Assembly (NCBI RefSeq): GCF_024721175.1
Contig: NZ_CP099399.1
Span: forward strand, 4,258,501-4,322,500
Origin: Rhizobium sp. Pop5
GTDB taxonomy: Bacteria; Pseudomonadota; Alphaproteobacteria; Rhizobiales; Rhizobiaceae
Length of the DNA: 64,000 nt
Direction: 5' to 3'
This document shows positions 56,438 to 64,000 of this stretch, piece after piece. The notes under the pieces were generated by a model. It was not told where the DNA came from and did not search any database. It saw nothing but the letters and a program-made list of their open reading frames with translations. How positions within the stretch are numbered: position 1 is the first letter of the stretch; every line of letters starts with the position of its first letter. Made by a program: the position numbers and the translations under genes.

Positions 56438-56470
56438 CCCATCTAGGTCGTTGATCTAGCTGGGTTTTTT
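56438..56470 (+). terminator. Probable Rho-independent terminator
   Basis: CCCA-T-CTAG, nine-base loop, CTAG-C-TGGG, then TTTTTT. It ends transcription from the ArsR-SRPBCC operon, though it is 118 bases past the last stop and just beyond the guaA-like scrap. Confidence 0.65.
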
Positions 56471-56918
56471 CTTGTTTGACGCGCGAAAAACCGACCCACG
56501 GGCCGTCAAAATGTTACGGTGTTGATTTCAAAGGAAAAATCGCACAAAAAATATTTTGAGCGGTTTCGGTATCTATCGAGGTCGATCGCCCCTCGGAACT
56601 GATTTTCGGCTGCTTGGCGTCGCTCCAGAGCCCACCGAAAAGTACCGTCATGTCTCTATAGCAGAGTTCACACGCCCGATCGAGAGTTCCTGCCTGCGGT
56701 TCTTGGTGGCCTCAGGCGCCGCTAGCGCGCATCGGCGCGGTGCCTTGCTGGGGGTGGACCCGGGCGCGCTCGACCGCCCCTACGCTTCACCGCTAGCTTT
56801 CTGGCGGAACCGGGCAGTTCCCGCAGCCGGTAGACACTGGGATCGACTCCAGTCGGGACTGGAAAAATTGTAATCTTGGTGCTACATATCCCGCCGATCT
56901 GTAGTGCGAAGGTGGCAA
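56471..56918. other. Gene-free region before hipB
   Basis: About 450 bases with no supported gene. The first 100 are AT-rich compared with the window (for example CACAAAAAATATTTTG), a change that fits an island edge. The second half is GC-rich with no meaningful frame. The hipB promoter region holds a small inverted repeat described separately. Confidence 0.45.
56848..56863. promoter_or_regulatory. Inverted repeat upstream of hipB
   Basis: TCCAGTC-GG-GACTGGA: perfect 7-base arms, 2-base centre, 56 bases before the hipB ATG. A reasonable autoregulatory site for the HipB-HipA complex, though not the E. coli HipB motif. Confidence 0.45.
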
Positions 56919-57254
56919 ATGCCTACTCCACATACCCCTCCCGCGGCCGTGCGCCGCGCCCTGCGGAAGCTCGGCGCGGATATCCACGACGCCCGCCGCC
57001 GTCGCAAGCTGCCTATGGCGGTCGTGGCGGAGCGTGCTTTCACATCCCGGTCGACCCTACAAAGGGTCGAAGCCGGCGACACCAATGTCAGCATAGGCAT
57101 CTATGCCGGCGTGCTGCAGGCCCTCGGCCTGCTCGACGGCCTGAGCCAGGTCGCCGACCTCAGCAACGACAGCGTCGGACAGGCGTTGGCCAGCGCCGAT
57201 CTGCCCAAGCACATTCATCTCAAGCGGCCATCCGGATCGTCCCGCGATGGCTGA
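56919..57254 (+). CDS. hipB: HipB-like XRE family antitoxin
   Basis: 111-residue XRE regulator. Helix-turn-helix LGADIHDARRRRKLPMAVVAERAFTSRSTLQRVEAGDTNVSIG (about 19-61), followed by a tail that should contact HipA. GAAGGTGGCAA precedes the ATG. It overlaps hipA by 8 bases, the usual type II toxin-antitoxin order. Called HipB by position and type. Confidence 0.85.
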   Translation: MPTPHTPPAAVRRALRKLGADIHDARRRRKLPMAVVAERAFTSRSTLQRVEAGDTNVSIGIYAGVLQALGLLDGLSQVADLSNDSVGQALASADLPKHIHLKRPSGSSRDG

Positions 57255-58494
57255 CTTCGAGGTTCATATCGATCTGGACGGCCGGACACGCTCGATTGGG
57301 GTGGCGAGAAGCAATCGCGTTCGCGGCACGGAAACGATCCTCTTCGAATATGACGATACGTGGCTCGATGACCCGGACCGCTTCTCTCTCGAGCCCGCCC
57401 TTGCTCTGACCCGCGGCGCCTTCGCCCCTCCTGCTGGACTGGCAACCTTCGGGTCCATTGGCGACTCGGCGCCCGATACCTGGGGTCGCCGCCTGATGCA
57501 GCGTGCCGAACGCCGCCTGGCGGAGCGCGAAGCTCGCGCCGTTCGCACCCTCGCGGAAAGCGACTATCTGCTCGGTGTCGCCGACGAGACCAGGCTTGGC
57601 GCGCTCCGCTTCCGCTGGGTCGGCGACGAGGTTTTTCAGGCGCCGATCCGCGATGGCGTTCCCGCCCTGATCGAGCTTGGCAGACTGCTCCAGATCACCG
57701 AGCGGATTCTCCGCGACGAGGAAACTGACGAAGATCTCCAACTCATCTTTGCCCCCGGCTCCTCCCTTGGCGGCGCGCGTCCGAAGGCGTCGGTCATCGA
57801 CCAACATGGTCGCCTCTCCATCGCCAAGTTCCCGAAAGAGACCGACGACTACAGCATAGAGACCTGGGAGGAGATCGCGCTGCGGCTCGCCGGTCAGGCC
57901 GGTATCGCCACTCCCGATCATGAGCTGATCGATATCGCCGGCAAGGCAGTCATGCTCTCACGGCGCTTCGACCGCGATGGCGCGACCCGCATCCCGTTTC
58001 TGTCGGCGATGGCGATGATGGGCGCCAGGGATGGCGAGCGCGGCAGCTACCCGGAGATCGTCGACGCCCTCGCGCAGCACGGCGCCCAGGGAAAAACCGA
58101 CGCCCATGCCCTTTACCGGCGCGTGGTCTTCAACGTCCTGATCTCGAACGTCGATGATCACCTGCGCAATCACGGTTTCCTGTGGCTGGGAAAGGCCGGA
58201 TGGTCGCTCGCGCCAGCATACGACCTGAACCCTGTTCCCACCGACCTCAAGGCGCGGGTTCTGACGACGAACATCGATCTCGATGAAGGAACCTGCTCGC
58301 TGGACCTGCTGGAAGCCGCCTCGGAGTTCTTCGCACTCACGCTGCCGCAAGCGCGCATCGTCATCAAAGAAGTCGCGGCGGTGACCGCGACATGGCGCGA
58401 CGCCGCCAAGGCGGTCGGCGCTCGGTCGGCGGAGATCAACCGCATGGCCAGCGCTTTCGAGCATGACGACCTCAAGCGGGCGCTGGCGTTATGA
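57247..58494 (+). CDS. hipA: HipA-like kinase toxin
   Basis: 415-residue HipA-family Ser/Thr kinase. The N-subdomain motif is AFAPPAGLATFGSIGDSAPDTWG (59-81); the ATP loop SSLGGARPKA (172-181); ATP-binding Lys in SIAKFP (194); catalytic segment ISNVDDHLRNHGFL (299-312); and metal motif AYDLNPV (324-330). All kinase elements are intact. E. coli HipA phosphorylates glutamyl-tRNA synthetase and stops translation. Overlaps hipB by 8 bases and the next gene by 4, making a three-gene operon. Confidence 0.92.
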   Translation: MADFEVHIDLDGRTRSIGVARSNRVRGTETILFEYDDTWLDDPDRFSLEPALALTRGAFAPPAGLATFGSIGDSAPDTWGRRLMQRAERRLAEREARAVRTLAESDYLLGVADETRLGALRFRWVGDEVFQAPIRDGVPALIELGRLLQITERILRDEETDEDLQLIFAPGSSLGGARPKASVIDQHGRLSIAKFPKETDDYSIETWEEIALRLAGQAGIATPDHELIDIAGKAVMLSRRFDRDGATRIPFLSAMAMMGARDGERGSYPEIVDALAQHGAQGKTDAHALYRRVVFNVLISNVDDHLRNHGFLWLGKAGWSLAPAYDLNPVPTDLKARVLTTNIDLDEGTCSLDLLEAASEFFALTLPQARIVIKEVAAVTATWRDAAKAVGARSAEINRMASAFEHDDLKRALAL

Positions 58495-59615
58495 CGAGAA
58501 CCTTCCTGCACAGTTTCGATCCGCCAGCATCCAGCCCTGTCACGGGCGCGACCGTCGACCTCGACGTCTCGGAGATCGAGGACGCCGGTATTCGCGAAGT
58601 GTTGCAGACGCCAGGGGCTGCATATGGCGCGTGGTCCATCCTCGACGCGCTGTTGACGCCAACCGGCGCGGGCACACCCTTCATCTTCCGAGAACCGCTC
58701 GGACAGGCCCGCGAAGTGAAGGTTGCACTATCCGGCCTGTTCGGCCGCTTCGTGGCCCGCGCCTATCTCGAACGTTACTTCAACCTTTCGATCTTCGCGC
58801 ATCTCGGCAGCCGCATCATCGACCTCGATCGTCGCCGGCAGGTCAAAGTTACGCGCCTGTTCCGTGGCGACCTGCCTGACTGGATCGCCTGCGCATCCGA
58901 CCTGTCATCCTTGACCGTGGCCGAGGCCAAAGGCTGCCACGACAGTGGCGGCCCGGCCAAAGCGTTGAACCGCGCCTGGGCTCAGGCTGGACGGATAGAT
59001 ATCACCGCCGGAGGCAGTAAGGTCACAGTGAAGCGCATCGCCATCGCGACACGCTGGGGAATGGCGGCGCCAAGTCCCACCGAAGCCCACCTCTCGGTCC
59101 GCGATCCGGTCGATGAAGGCGAGCCGATCAAGCCGGAGGAGAAAGACGCGCTCTTCATCGGGCTTCTCCGCCTCCATATCGCCAATCTCATCAAGTCGCT
59201 CGGGCACGCGGAGCTCGCCAGCGCCCTTCGCGGCCTCACCCAACAGCCGTTCGCGCGAAGGCTCCAAGGGGATCTCCAACGCGCCCGGTCACTGCTGGAT
59301 GCCGTGCCGGTAAGAGAAGTGGAAAAGGCAACGGCGATGGGCGGACTGATCGGAGGGATCGTCACCCGCGCCGGGCCCGTCGCCGACACTGACGTCGCGC
59401 CCGCCGATCAGGAGGCGCTCGCTCGCCTCAACCTCCGGCCAGTCTTCGTCGGCATCGAGCGCGATCTCATCCGTGCCGCTATCGACGCGGAGCTGCAAAC
59501 CGTTCGTACCCGCCTGACGCAGACGGTGGGCCCGGATGAATTTGCGCGACCGGATCGCGCCGGCGGCTGGATCATCCCGCTTGGTGAGGAGCGCCGCATC
59601 ATCGGCAGCACCTGA
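58491..59615 (+). CDS. Uncharacterised protein with PD-(D/E)XK nuclease-like motif
   Basis: 374 residues with no family I can name. A candidate nuclease core is visible: helix EVKVALSGLFGRFVARAYLERYF (75-97), then GDLPDWIACASDLSSLTVAEAKG, giving Asp130 ... Glu145-x-Lys147, the PD-(D/E)XK pattern with a hydrophobic strand before it. The C-terminal half is helical (QQPFARRLQGDLQRARSLLDAV). Its ATG overlaps the hipA stop (ATGA). A DNA- or RNA-cleaving role in a defence or toxin operon is inferred from motif and context only. Confidence 0.6.
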   Translation: MTRTFLHSFDPPASSPVTGATVDLDVSEIEDAGIREVLQTPGAAYGAWSILDALLTPTGAGTPFIFREPLGQAREVKVALSGLFGRFVARAYLERYFNLSIFAHLGSRIIDLDRRRQVKVTRLFRGDLPDWIACASDLSSLTVAEAKGCHDSGGPAKALNRAWAQAGRIDITAGGSKVTVKRIAIATRWGMAAPSPTEAHLSVRDPVDEGEPIKPEEKDALFIGLLRLHIANLIKSLGHAELASALRGLTQQPFARRLQGDLQRARSLLDAVPVREVEKATAMGGLIGGIVTRAGPVADTDVAPADQEALARLNLRPVFVGIERDLIRAAIDAELQTVRTRLTQTVGPDEFARPDRAGGWIIPLGEERRIIGST

Positions 59616-59692
59616 ACCAGCGGCCACCGAACATAGGCTTCAATGGGAAACAGCCGGCCGCAGCAGACATGGCACGATCAGGGGGCGAAACA

Positions 59693-60634
59693 ATGGAAGC
59701 ACAGGAGAACGATCTCTCGAATGAGGCAGCAGCGCTCGCCGACATCCTCAAATGGTCGGCGGACCTACCGGCTTGGCAACGCGACGCGCTGCGGCGGCTG
59801 TGCGGCCAATCCAATTTGGAAGCAGCCGACATCACAGCCTTCGTCGGCATTTGCAAAGGCGACGCCGCAGGCGTGCCGCTCGACGCGAGCCATGTCAGGG
59901 ATCCCGCAGCCAGCCATGCCGTAGTCAGCCTCGGCGCCCTCTACGGCCTCTCGCATGTCAACGCGCTCGCGGCGGGCGAGCGCTTGTCCTTCGGCAAATC
60001 GGGCCTCACCGTCATCTACGGTGACAACGGTGCCGGCAAATCGGGCTATGCCCGCGTCCTGAAGCAACTCTGCCGCGCGCGCTCACCAAAGGGCGACGCA
60101 ATTCTTCCGAACATCTATGCCGCTTCATCAGGCACGCCGTCCGCCAGCGTCGACTTCTTCATCGGCGGACAGAAGCGAAGCACATCCTGGACCCAGGGCT
60201 CAGCGCCTGATCCGATGCTGTCTGCCGTCAGTGTCTTCGACTCGCGCACCGCCAACGTCCATGTCGAGAACACCAACGATCTGGCCTATACGCCGCTGCC
60301 GCTCCGGATCCTCGCCGGCCTCGCGCAGGCATGCCAGGATGTGAAGTCCAAACTGGCCGCCGAGATAAAGGCGCTCCAGGAGCAAACACCTGCGATCCTG
60401 TCGAAGCCCGAATGCAAGCCGGACACGCTGGTCGGCAAGCTGATCGCCGGTCTGTCGGGCAAGACCAAGCCGGAATCAGTCGAGAAACTCGCCGGCCTGA
60501 CGGCGGACGAAGAGGCCCGGCTCCAAACGCTCAACACCGACCTGGCCAGCGACCCTGCGCGCACAGTGCGGGAGCGACAGCAGCAGCCTCACGGATGGCT
60601 GATGCAATCTCGTCTTCGCTGCGTCCTCCGTTGA
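59693..60634 (+). pseudogene. AAA family ATPase, truncated (front part only)
   Basis: The first 290 or so residues match a large SMC-like AAA ATPase family of usually more than 800 residues. The Walker A site is GDNGAGKS (110-117) in LTVIYGDNGAGKSGYARVLK, and VSVFDSRTANVHV follows. Homology ends near base 60570 (ASDPARTV); after that the frame reads antisense sequence of the FrnE gene and stops. The Walker B and coiled-coil are missing, so it cannot be a working ATPase. ATG chosen after GGGGGCGAAACA. It was probably the fourth gene of the hip operon. Confidence 0.75.
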
Positions 60635-61202
60635 TAGCGATGCGCCCGCCGAAGACGAAGTGAGGAACTGACCTGACCCCGGTTGCCATCGATCGGGCCG
60701 CCTCCTGCTCGACACGTCTATGTTGCACGGGGTCAAGCGCTATCGCACGAGCTTCTTCCCGTTCGAACCCGTAGGCCACGGCGATATCCGCAAGGACATC
60801 GGCGTCTGAGATGTTCCTTGCTTCCAGAAAATGCGCATCAGTGATCGCGACGGCGAGCGGATGCTGCGTGCCCCGTGCGCGCGCCGCAAGGATTAACCCG
60901 TGGGCCGCCTGTGTTCTGTAAGTCCAGAGTTGGCGGCTCAGGTTGAGGTCAAGGCCAGACGCCCGAGCCTCCGCCTCGGGCCGGGCGAAGGAGGCCTTCG
61001 GATCCGTCATGCCGTAACGCGACAAGAGAAGATCGGGAATGTAGAGGCCCTCCTCCGGCGCATCGGGAAGCAGAAGGACCGGGTGCTGGCGTATATCGGC
61101 ATCCAGCTCAGGGAAACGTTCCGCCAGGACCTTGTCGAGACGGTGATGCCCGATGATGCACCATGGGCAGGTGATCTCGGTGTAAAGATCGATTTGCAGC
61201 AT
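60531..61202 (-). CDS. DsbA family oxidoreductase (FrnE-like), altered C-terminus
   Basis: 223-residue thioredoxin-fold protein of the DsbA/FrnE family (2-hydroxychromene isomerase-like). Active site CPWC at residues 12-15 in DLYTEITCPWCIIGHHRL; cis-Pro loop GVRSVPHFVF near residue 190. No signal peptide, so it acts in the cytoplasm as FrnE does. The last 15 or so residues (AVAPALCAQGRWPGRC) read the antisense of the broken ATPase gene, so the natural C-terminus is lost. ATG follows AAGGATGAG. Confidence 0.85.
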   Translation of the reverse strand: MLQIDLYTEITCPWCIIGHHRLDKVLAERFPELDADIRQHPVLLLPDAPEEGLYIPDLLLSRYGMTDPKASFARPEAEARASGLDLNLSRQLWTYRTQAAHGLILAARARGTQHPLAVAITDAHFLEARNISDADVLADIAVAYGFEREEARAIALDPVQHRRVEQEAARSMATGVRSVPHFVFGGRIAINGGRSEDEIASAIREAAAVAPALCAQGRWPGRC

Positions 61203-61287
61203 TATCTCATCCTTCTGGTCATTGAGCCGACAGTCTTGGATTAATCTGAGCCGTTTCGCGTCGACCGCGACGCCTTCCATCCCCAAG

Positions 61288-62214
61288 TCAGGACGCGCCA
61301 TCGACCGAGGGCAAGCCAGGGTCGATACCGGTCATCTTGACGGACACATCCCACAGTCGCTTGGCGAGCTGGGGGTTCCTCGCCTCCTCTGAGGGAAGAC
61401 CTTCACCGGAAGGACCGCGCAGTCCAGAAAACCCCGTCGGCCCATAGTAGCCGCTGGGCTTTATCCGCCCGGTCGCTGCGTGCAGCGCGCCCCAGGCGCC
61501 CATGGCGGGCGTGGCGAATAGAAAGCCGATCAGCGACATCACTATGTTGCCCCACCAGCTGCCGCGGGCGAGGTTTGTTCCGACAAGACCTGGGTGGCAG
61601 GCCACCGCTGTTACCGGCGCTCCCGCCGCCCTCAGCCGCCGATCCAGCTCGAAGACGAAGAGCAGGTTCGCGAGCTTGCTGGCGCCATAGCGTGGAAGCC
61701 ACCGGTAGCTCTTCTGAGCGTTAAGGTCCTCCCATTCGATCTTCGCGCCCTTATGCTGCCCGCTGCTCGTGACGACGATGCGCGATCCGGGCGTTTCCAT
61801 GAGCTTCGGCAGCATGAGCGTGGTGAACGCGAAGCAGCCAAGATGATTGACGCCGAACGTCTGCTCGAAGCCCTGCGCTGTGTGCTTCAGCGTCGGCCCC
61901 TGCACGCCGGCATTGTTGATCAGCACGTCGACACGCGGCTCCTTGGCGGCGAGTTCAGCCGCCCGTCGCACGCTCGCCAAATCCGCCAGGTCAAGTGGCA
62001 GGAGCGCGAGCTCAGCTCCCGGAGTCTTTTGACGAATCCGGCTGATCGCGGCTCTCGCCTTCGCTTCGTCGCGGCACGCCAGCAACACCCGCGCGCGCCG
62101 CGCCGCCAGCGCGCTCGCCACTTCGAAGCCTATGCCCGTATTGGCCCCCGTGACGATGAAGCACTTGCCTGACTGATCGGGCACATCGGCCGTCGTAAAT
62201 CCCTTGGATGGCAT
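61288..62214 (-). CDS. Short-chain dehydrogenase/reductase (retinol dehydrogenase-like)
   Basis: 308-residue SDR. Motifs: IVTGANTGIGFEVASAL (20-36), NNAGVQG, TSSGQHKG with catalytic Ser, and YGASKLAN with Tyr-x3-Lys. The C-terminal region (KPSGYYGPTGFSGLRGP) is common to bacterial SDRs related to retinol dehydrogenase/WW-domain oxidoreductase. Part of the minus-strand redox cluster. Confidence 0.9.
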   Translation of the reverse strand: MPSKGFTTADVPDQSGKCFIVTGANTGIGFEVASALAARRARVLLACRDEAKARAAISRIRQKTPGAELALLPLDLADLASVRRAAELAAKEPRVDVLINNAGVQGPTLKHTAQGFEQTFGVNHLGCFAFTTLMLPKLMETPGSRIVVTSSGQHKGAKIEWEDLNAQKSYRWLPRYGASKLANLLFVFELDRRLRAAGAPVTAVACHPGLVGTNLARGSWWGNIVMSLIGFLFATPAMGAWGALHAATGRIKPSGYYGPTGFSGLRGPSGEGLPSEEARNPQLAKRLWDVSVKMTGIDPGLPSVDGAS

Positions 62215-62335
62215 AGATTTCTCCTCGCTCTCGACGCGGGTTTGGGAAGTTACGGGCCGCCATGCCGGATCGAGTGCTGCACCGGCGGCAGTCGCAGCGC
62301 ATGTCCGCCAAACAAGTCTGATGAGCCATCCGCCC

Positions 62336-62980
62336 TCAGATGTGATCGGCTATCCCCGGCGCGGCGCGCACGTATTCTTTGGCTGCGACCTGACCGACCA
62401 GGAATTTCGCAAGGTTCCCGCGGGACAGCTTCATGCCGAGCTTCGTCTTGCCGTACCAGCCAGCGTCCACTTGGCCTGTTGCGGGCCCATCCTTGAGGTT
62501 GGGAATCCGAACCAGGGTCCAGTCGAGGCCGGATTTGCTCACCAGTTCAGCGGTGGCTTTGATATCGTCATAGGCGTTGTGAACGATGATCCGGAACAAC
62601 AGGACGAATGCCTGCGACTTGAGGTCGAAACCGTCCTTCGGATCGCGATATACGGCCGTCGAGATCTGAATGAGGCGACGAACGCTCAGCTCTTCCATCA
62701 CAGAAATGATCGTGCCGACACCGCGCATGATCGGTCGCTTCTCGCGCGCTTTCAGACTGTTGGGGCCGAGCGCGCTGATCACCGCGTCCGCGCCCGCGAC
62801 GCATGCCTTGATCGCTTCGCGATCGTTGAGGTCGCCGACGATGACCTTGATCTTGCCATCAAAGGCCGAGAGCTTTCCGGCGTCCCGCGTGTAGACGGAC
62901 AGCACATAGCCCTGCCGGAGCGCCTCTTCGATAATATGCCTTCCGGTTGGTCCGGTCCCTCCAAACAGAGCGATCTTCAT
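62336..62980 (-). CDS. NAD(P)H-binding protein (NmrA/SDR-like)
   Basis: 214-residue atypical SDR with nucleotide loop LFGGTGPTGRHIIEEAL (5-21), VGDLND and SALGPNS; no Tyr-x3-Lys, so a binding or isomerase role is as likely as a dehydrogenase. Same strand as the SDR and azoreductase; about 120 bases separates it from the SDR. Confidence 0.87.
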   Translation of the reverse strand: MKIALFGGTGPTGRHIIEEALRQGYVLSVYTRDAGKLSAFDGKIKVIVGDLNDREAIKACVAGADAVISALGPNSLKAREKRPIMRGVGTIISVMEELSVRRLIQISTAVYRDPKDGFDLKSQAFVLLFRIIVHNAYDDIKATAELVSKSGLDWTLVRIPNLKDGPATGQVDAGWYGKTKLGMKLSRGNLAKFLVGQVAAKEYVRAAPGIADHI

Positions 62981-63075
62981 TTCATGTTCCTTTTTGTCTT
63001 ATCGCTGGGAGTGACTGCTCTGGTTGCTGACATGCAGATTCGTGCCCGCAGCCTGAGCAGTCGGCCGGCTCGCCT

Positions 63076-63696
63076 TCAGGCGGCCTTTTCAAGGACCGCT
63101 TGCACTTGGGCTTCGGCGGCGTCGATGGCAGCCTTGGCCGCCTCAGGCCCGAAGACAGTGCCTTCCACGCGAACGATTTCGATGTCGGTCAGGCCTATGA
63201 AGCCCAGGAGGTGGCGCAGATAGCCGGTCTGGAAATCAAAGGCGGCCCAGTCGCCTTCTGAGAAGACGCCGCCTGCGGCCGTGACGACATAGACCTTCTT
63301 GCCGGTCAACAATCCCTGCGGCATGCCGGCTTCGTTATAACCAAAGGTCACGCGCGGCCAAGTGATGTGATCGAACCAGGCCTTCAACTGCGACGACAGA
63401 CCGAAATTGATCATGCCTGAACCCAAGACGATCACGTCAGCAGCCTTCACCTCATCGACGAGTTCCTGCGCAAGGCCGATCGCCTTGAGCTGCTCGGGTG
63501 TGCGCGCCTCGGGGGCCGCGACGCGGCCTTGAATGTACGCTTGGCCGATATGCGGGAGCGGGTTAGCCGCCAGATCGCGAGTCAAAACGGTGCCGCCCAA
63601 GCGAACCTTGAAGCCTTCGGCGATCTCGGTCGCGAAACGAGTGGACAGGCTCTCGGCGCCACGAGGGCTCGATGTAACGAGGAGGATGTTGGACAT
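63076..63696 (-). CDS. azoR: FMN-dependent NADH-azoreductase
   Basis: 206-residue flavodoxin-fold enzyme that reduces azo and quinone compounds. N-terminal FMN loop: [16 protein letters not shown] (7-22); FMN-binding [17 protein letters not shown]; and [13 protein letters not shown] with flavin contacts. Start at MSNILLV; longer frames have no ribosome site. Divergent from the HxlR gene with 86 bases between starts, the classic azoR/YodB-type arrangement. Confidence 0.95.
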   Translation of the reverse strand: MSNILLVTSSPRGAESLSTRFATEIAEGFKVRLGGTVLTRDLAANPLPHIGQAYIQGRVAAPEARTPEQLKAIGLAQELVDEVKAADVIVLGSGMINFGLSSQLKAWFDHITWPRVTFGYNEAGMPQGLLTGKKVYVVTAAGGVFSEGDWAAFDFQTGYLRHLLGFIGLTDIEIVRVEGTVFGPEAAKAAIDAAEAQVQAVLEKAA

Positions 63697-63782
63697 GGTT
63701 GCTCCGACGTGAACAGGGTAGTAAACTCTTGATACCAACACTATTAAGGTGACTATCCTGTCCCTCGCAAGAAGGCACTCCA

Positions 63783-64000
63783 ATGACACTTAGTGACATT
63801 GATTTTCCCACCCCGAGCAAAGGTGACGACTGTCGGATGGTTCGGGAGATCCTTGATCTCGTCGGCGACAAATGGAGCCTGTACATCATCGCAACGCTCA
63901 AAGATGGACCAGTTCGGTTCAATGAGCTGAGGCGTCAGATCGACGGCATCTCGCAGCGGATGCTAACGATCACCTTGCGCGGACTGGAACGCGACGGGTT
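63783..64000 (+). CDS. HxlR family transcriptional regulator, 3' end beyond window
   Basis: The first 72 residues fit HxlR: cysteine near residue 17 (DDCRMVREI), [45 protein letters not shown] single cysteine in the position used by YodB/CatR to sense quinones is present. Divergent from azoR, its likely target, and may control the whole redox cluster. Confidence 0.9.
   Translation, partial: MTLSDIDFPTPSKGDDCRMVREILDLVGDKWSLYIIATLKDGPVRFNELRRQIDGISQRMLTITLRGLERDG

Overview
The window is chromosomal-type DNA of high GC content from an alphaproteobacterium of the Rhizobiales, most likely Rhizobium or a close relative. The evidence is a membrane ferritin mbfA under an Irr-type iron control element, proteins of largely rhizobial families (DUF982, BA14K, Atu4866, BTLCP), rhizobial-type intergenic palindromes, and the arrangement infC / rpmI-rplT-pheS-pheT. 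The species cannot be fixed from sequence alone.

Region 1-8.8 kb (minus strand) is one surface-polysaccharide operon. It starts with CDP-glucose synthesis (rfbF) and 4,6-dehydration (rfbG). A sugar C-methyltransferase, an RmlC-type epimerase, a family 2 glycosyltransferase and a DegT-type sugar aminotransferase follow. Tailoring enzymes close it: a CmcI-type protein, a GNAT acetyltransferase, a WbqC-like protein and a PhyH-type dioxygenase cut by the window edge. The likely product is a branched, possibly amino, 6-deoxyhexose, further modified and put into a surface glycan.

Region 9-24 kb is mixed housekeeping and accessory DNA. It holds tRNA-Leu(CAG), a glutamine amidotransferase with a NodL-like acetyltransferase, an HxlR/MFS divergent pair (MFS frameshifted), a ccdAB toxin-antitoxin pair with a perfect inverted-repeat operator, lepA, tenA with a divergent XRE-cupin regulator, an acetylpolyamine amidohydrolase-like gene, recX, an RhtA-type exporter, a group 3 truncated haemoglobin and mbfA.

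Region 24-31 kb is the translation block: infC (AUU start), rpmI, rplT, a probable attenuator, pheS and pheT. pheT has a one-base frameshift that is probably a sequence error.

Region 31-56.4 kb holds mostly small metabolic, redox and regulator genes. Many are divergent regulator/target pairs with visible palindromic operators (MarR/DMT exporter, MarR/GST, TetR/VOC, ArsR/SRPBCC). Also here are a GtrA-GtrB-like glycosyl-transfer pair beside a GT-C-like membrane protein, xseA, ybaK, an M29 aminopeptidase and ogt.

Region 56.4-64 kb looks acquired. Its left edge carries a short copy of a guaA 3' end, a plausible integration scar. Inside are hipB, hipA, a PD-(D/E)XK nuclease-like gene fused in the same operon, and the front part of a large AAA ATPase. 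The ATPase is broken at a junction with a redox cluster (FrnE-like, two dehydrogenases, azoreductase) led by a divergent HxlR regulator that runs off the window. The hipBA-nuclease-ATPase set is the best candidate for an undescribed system, although here it appears damaged.
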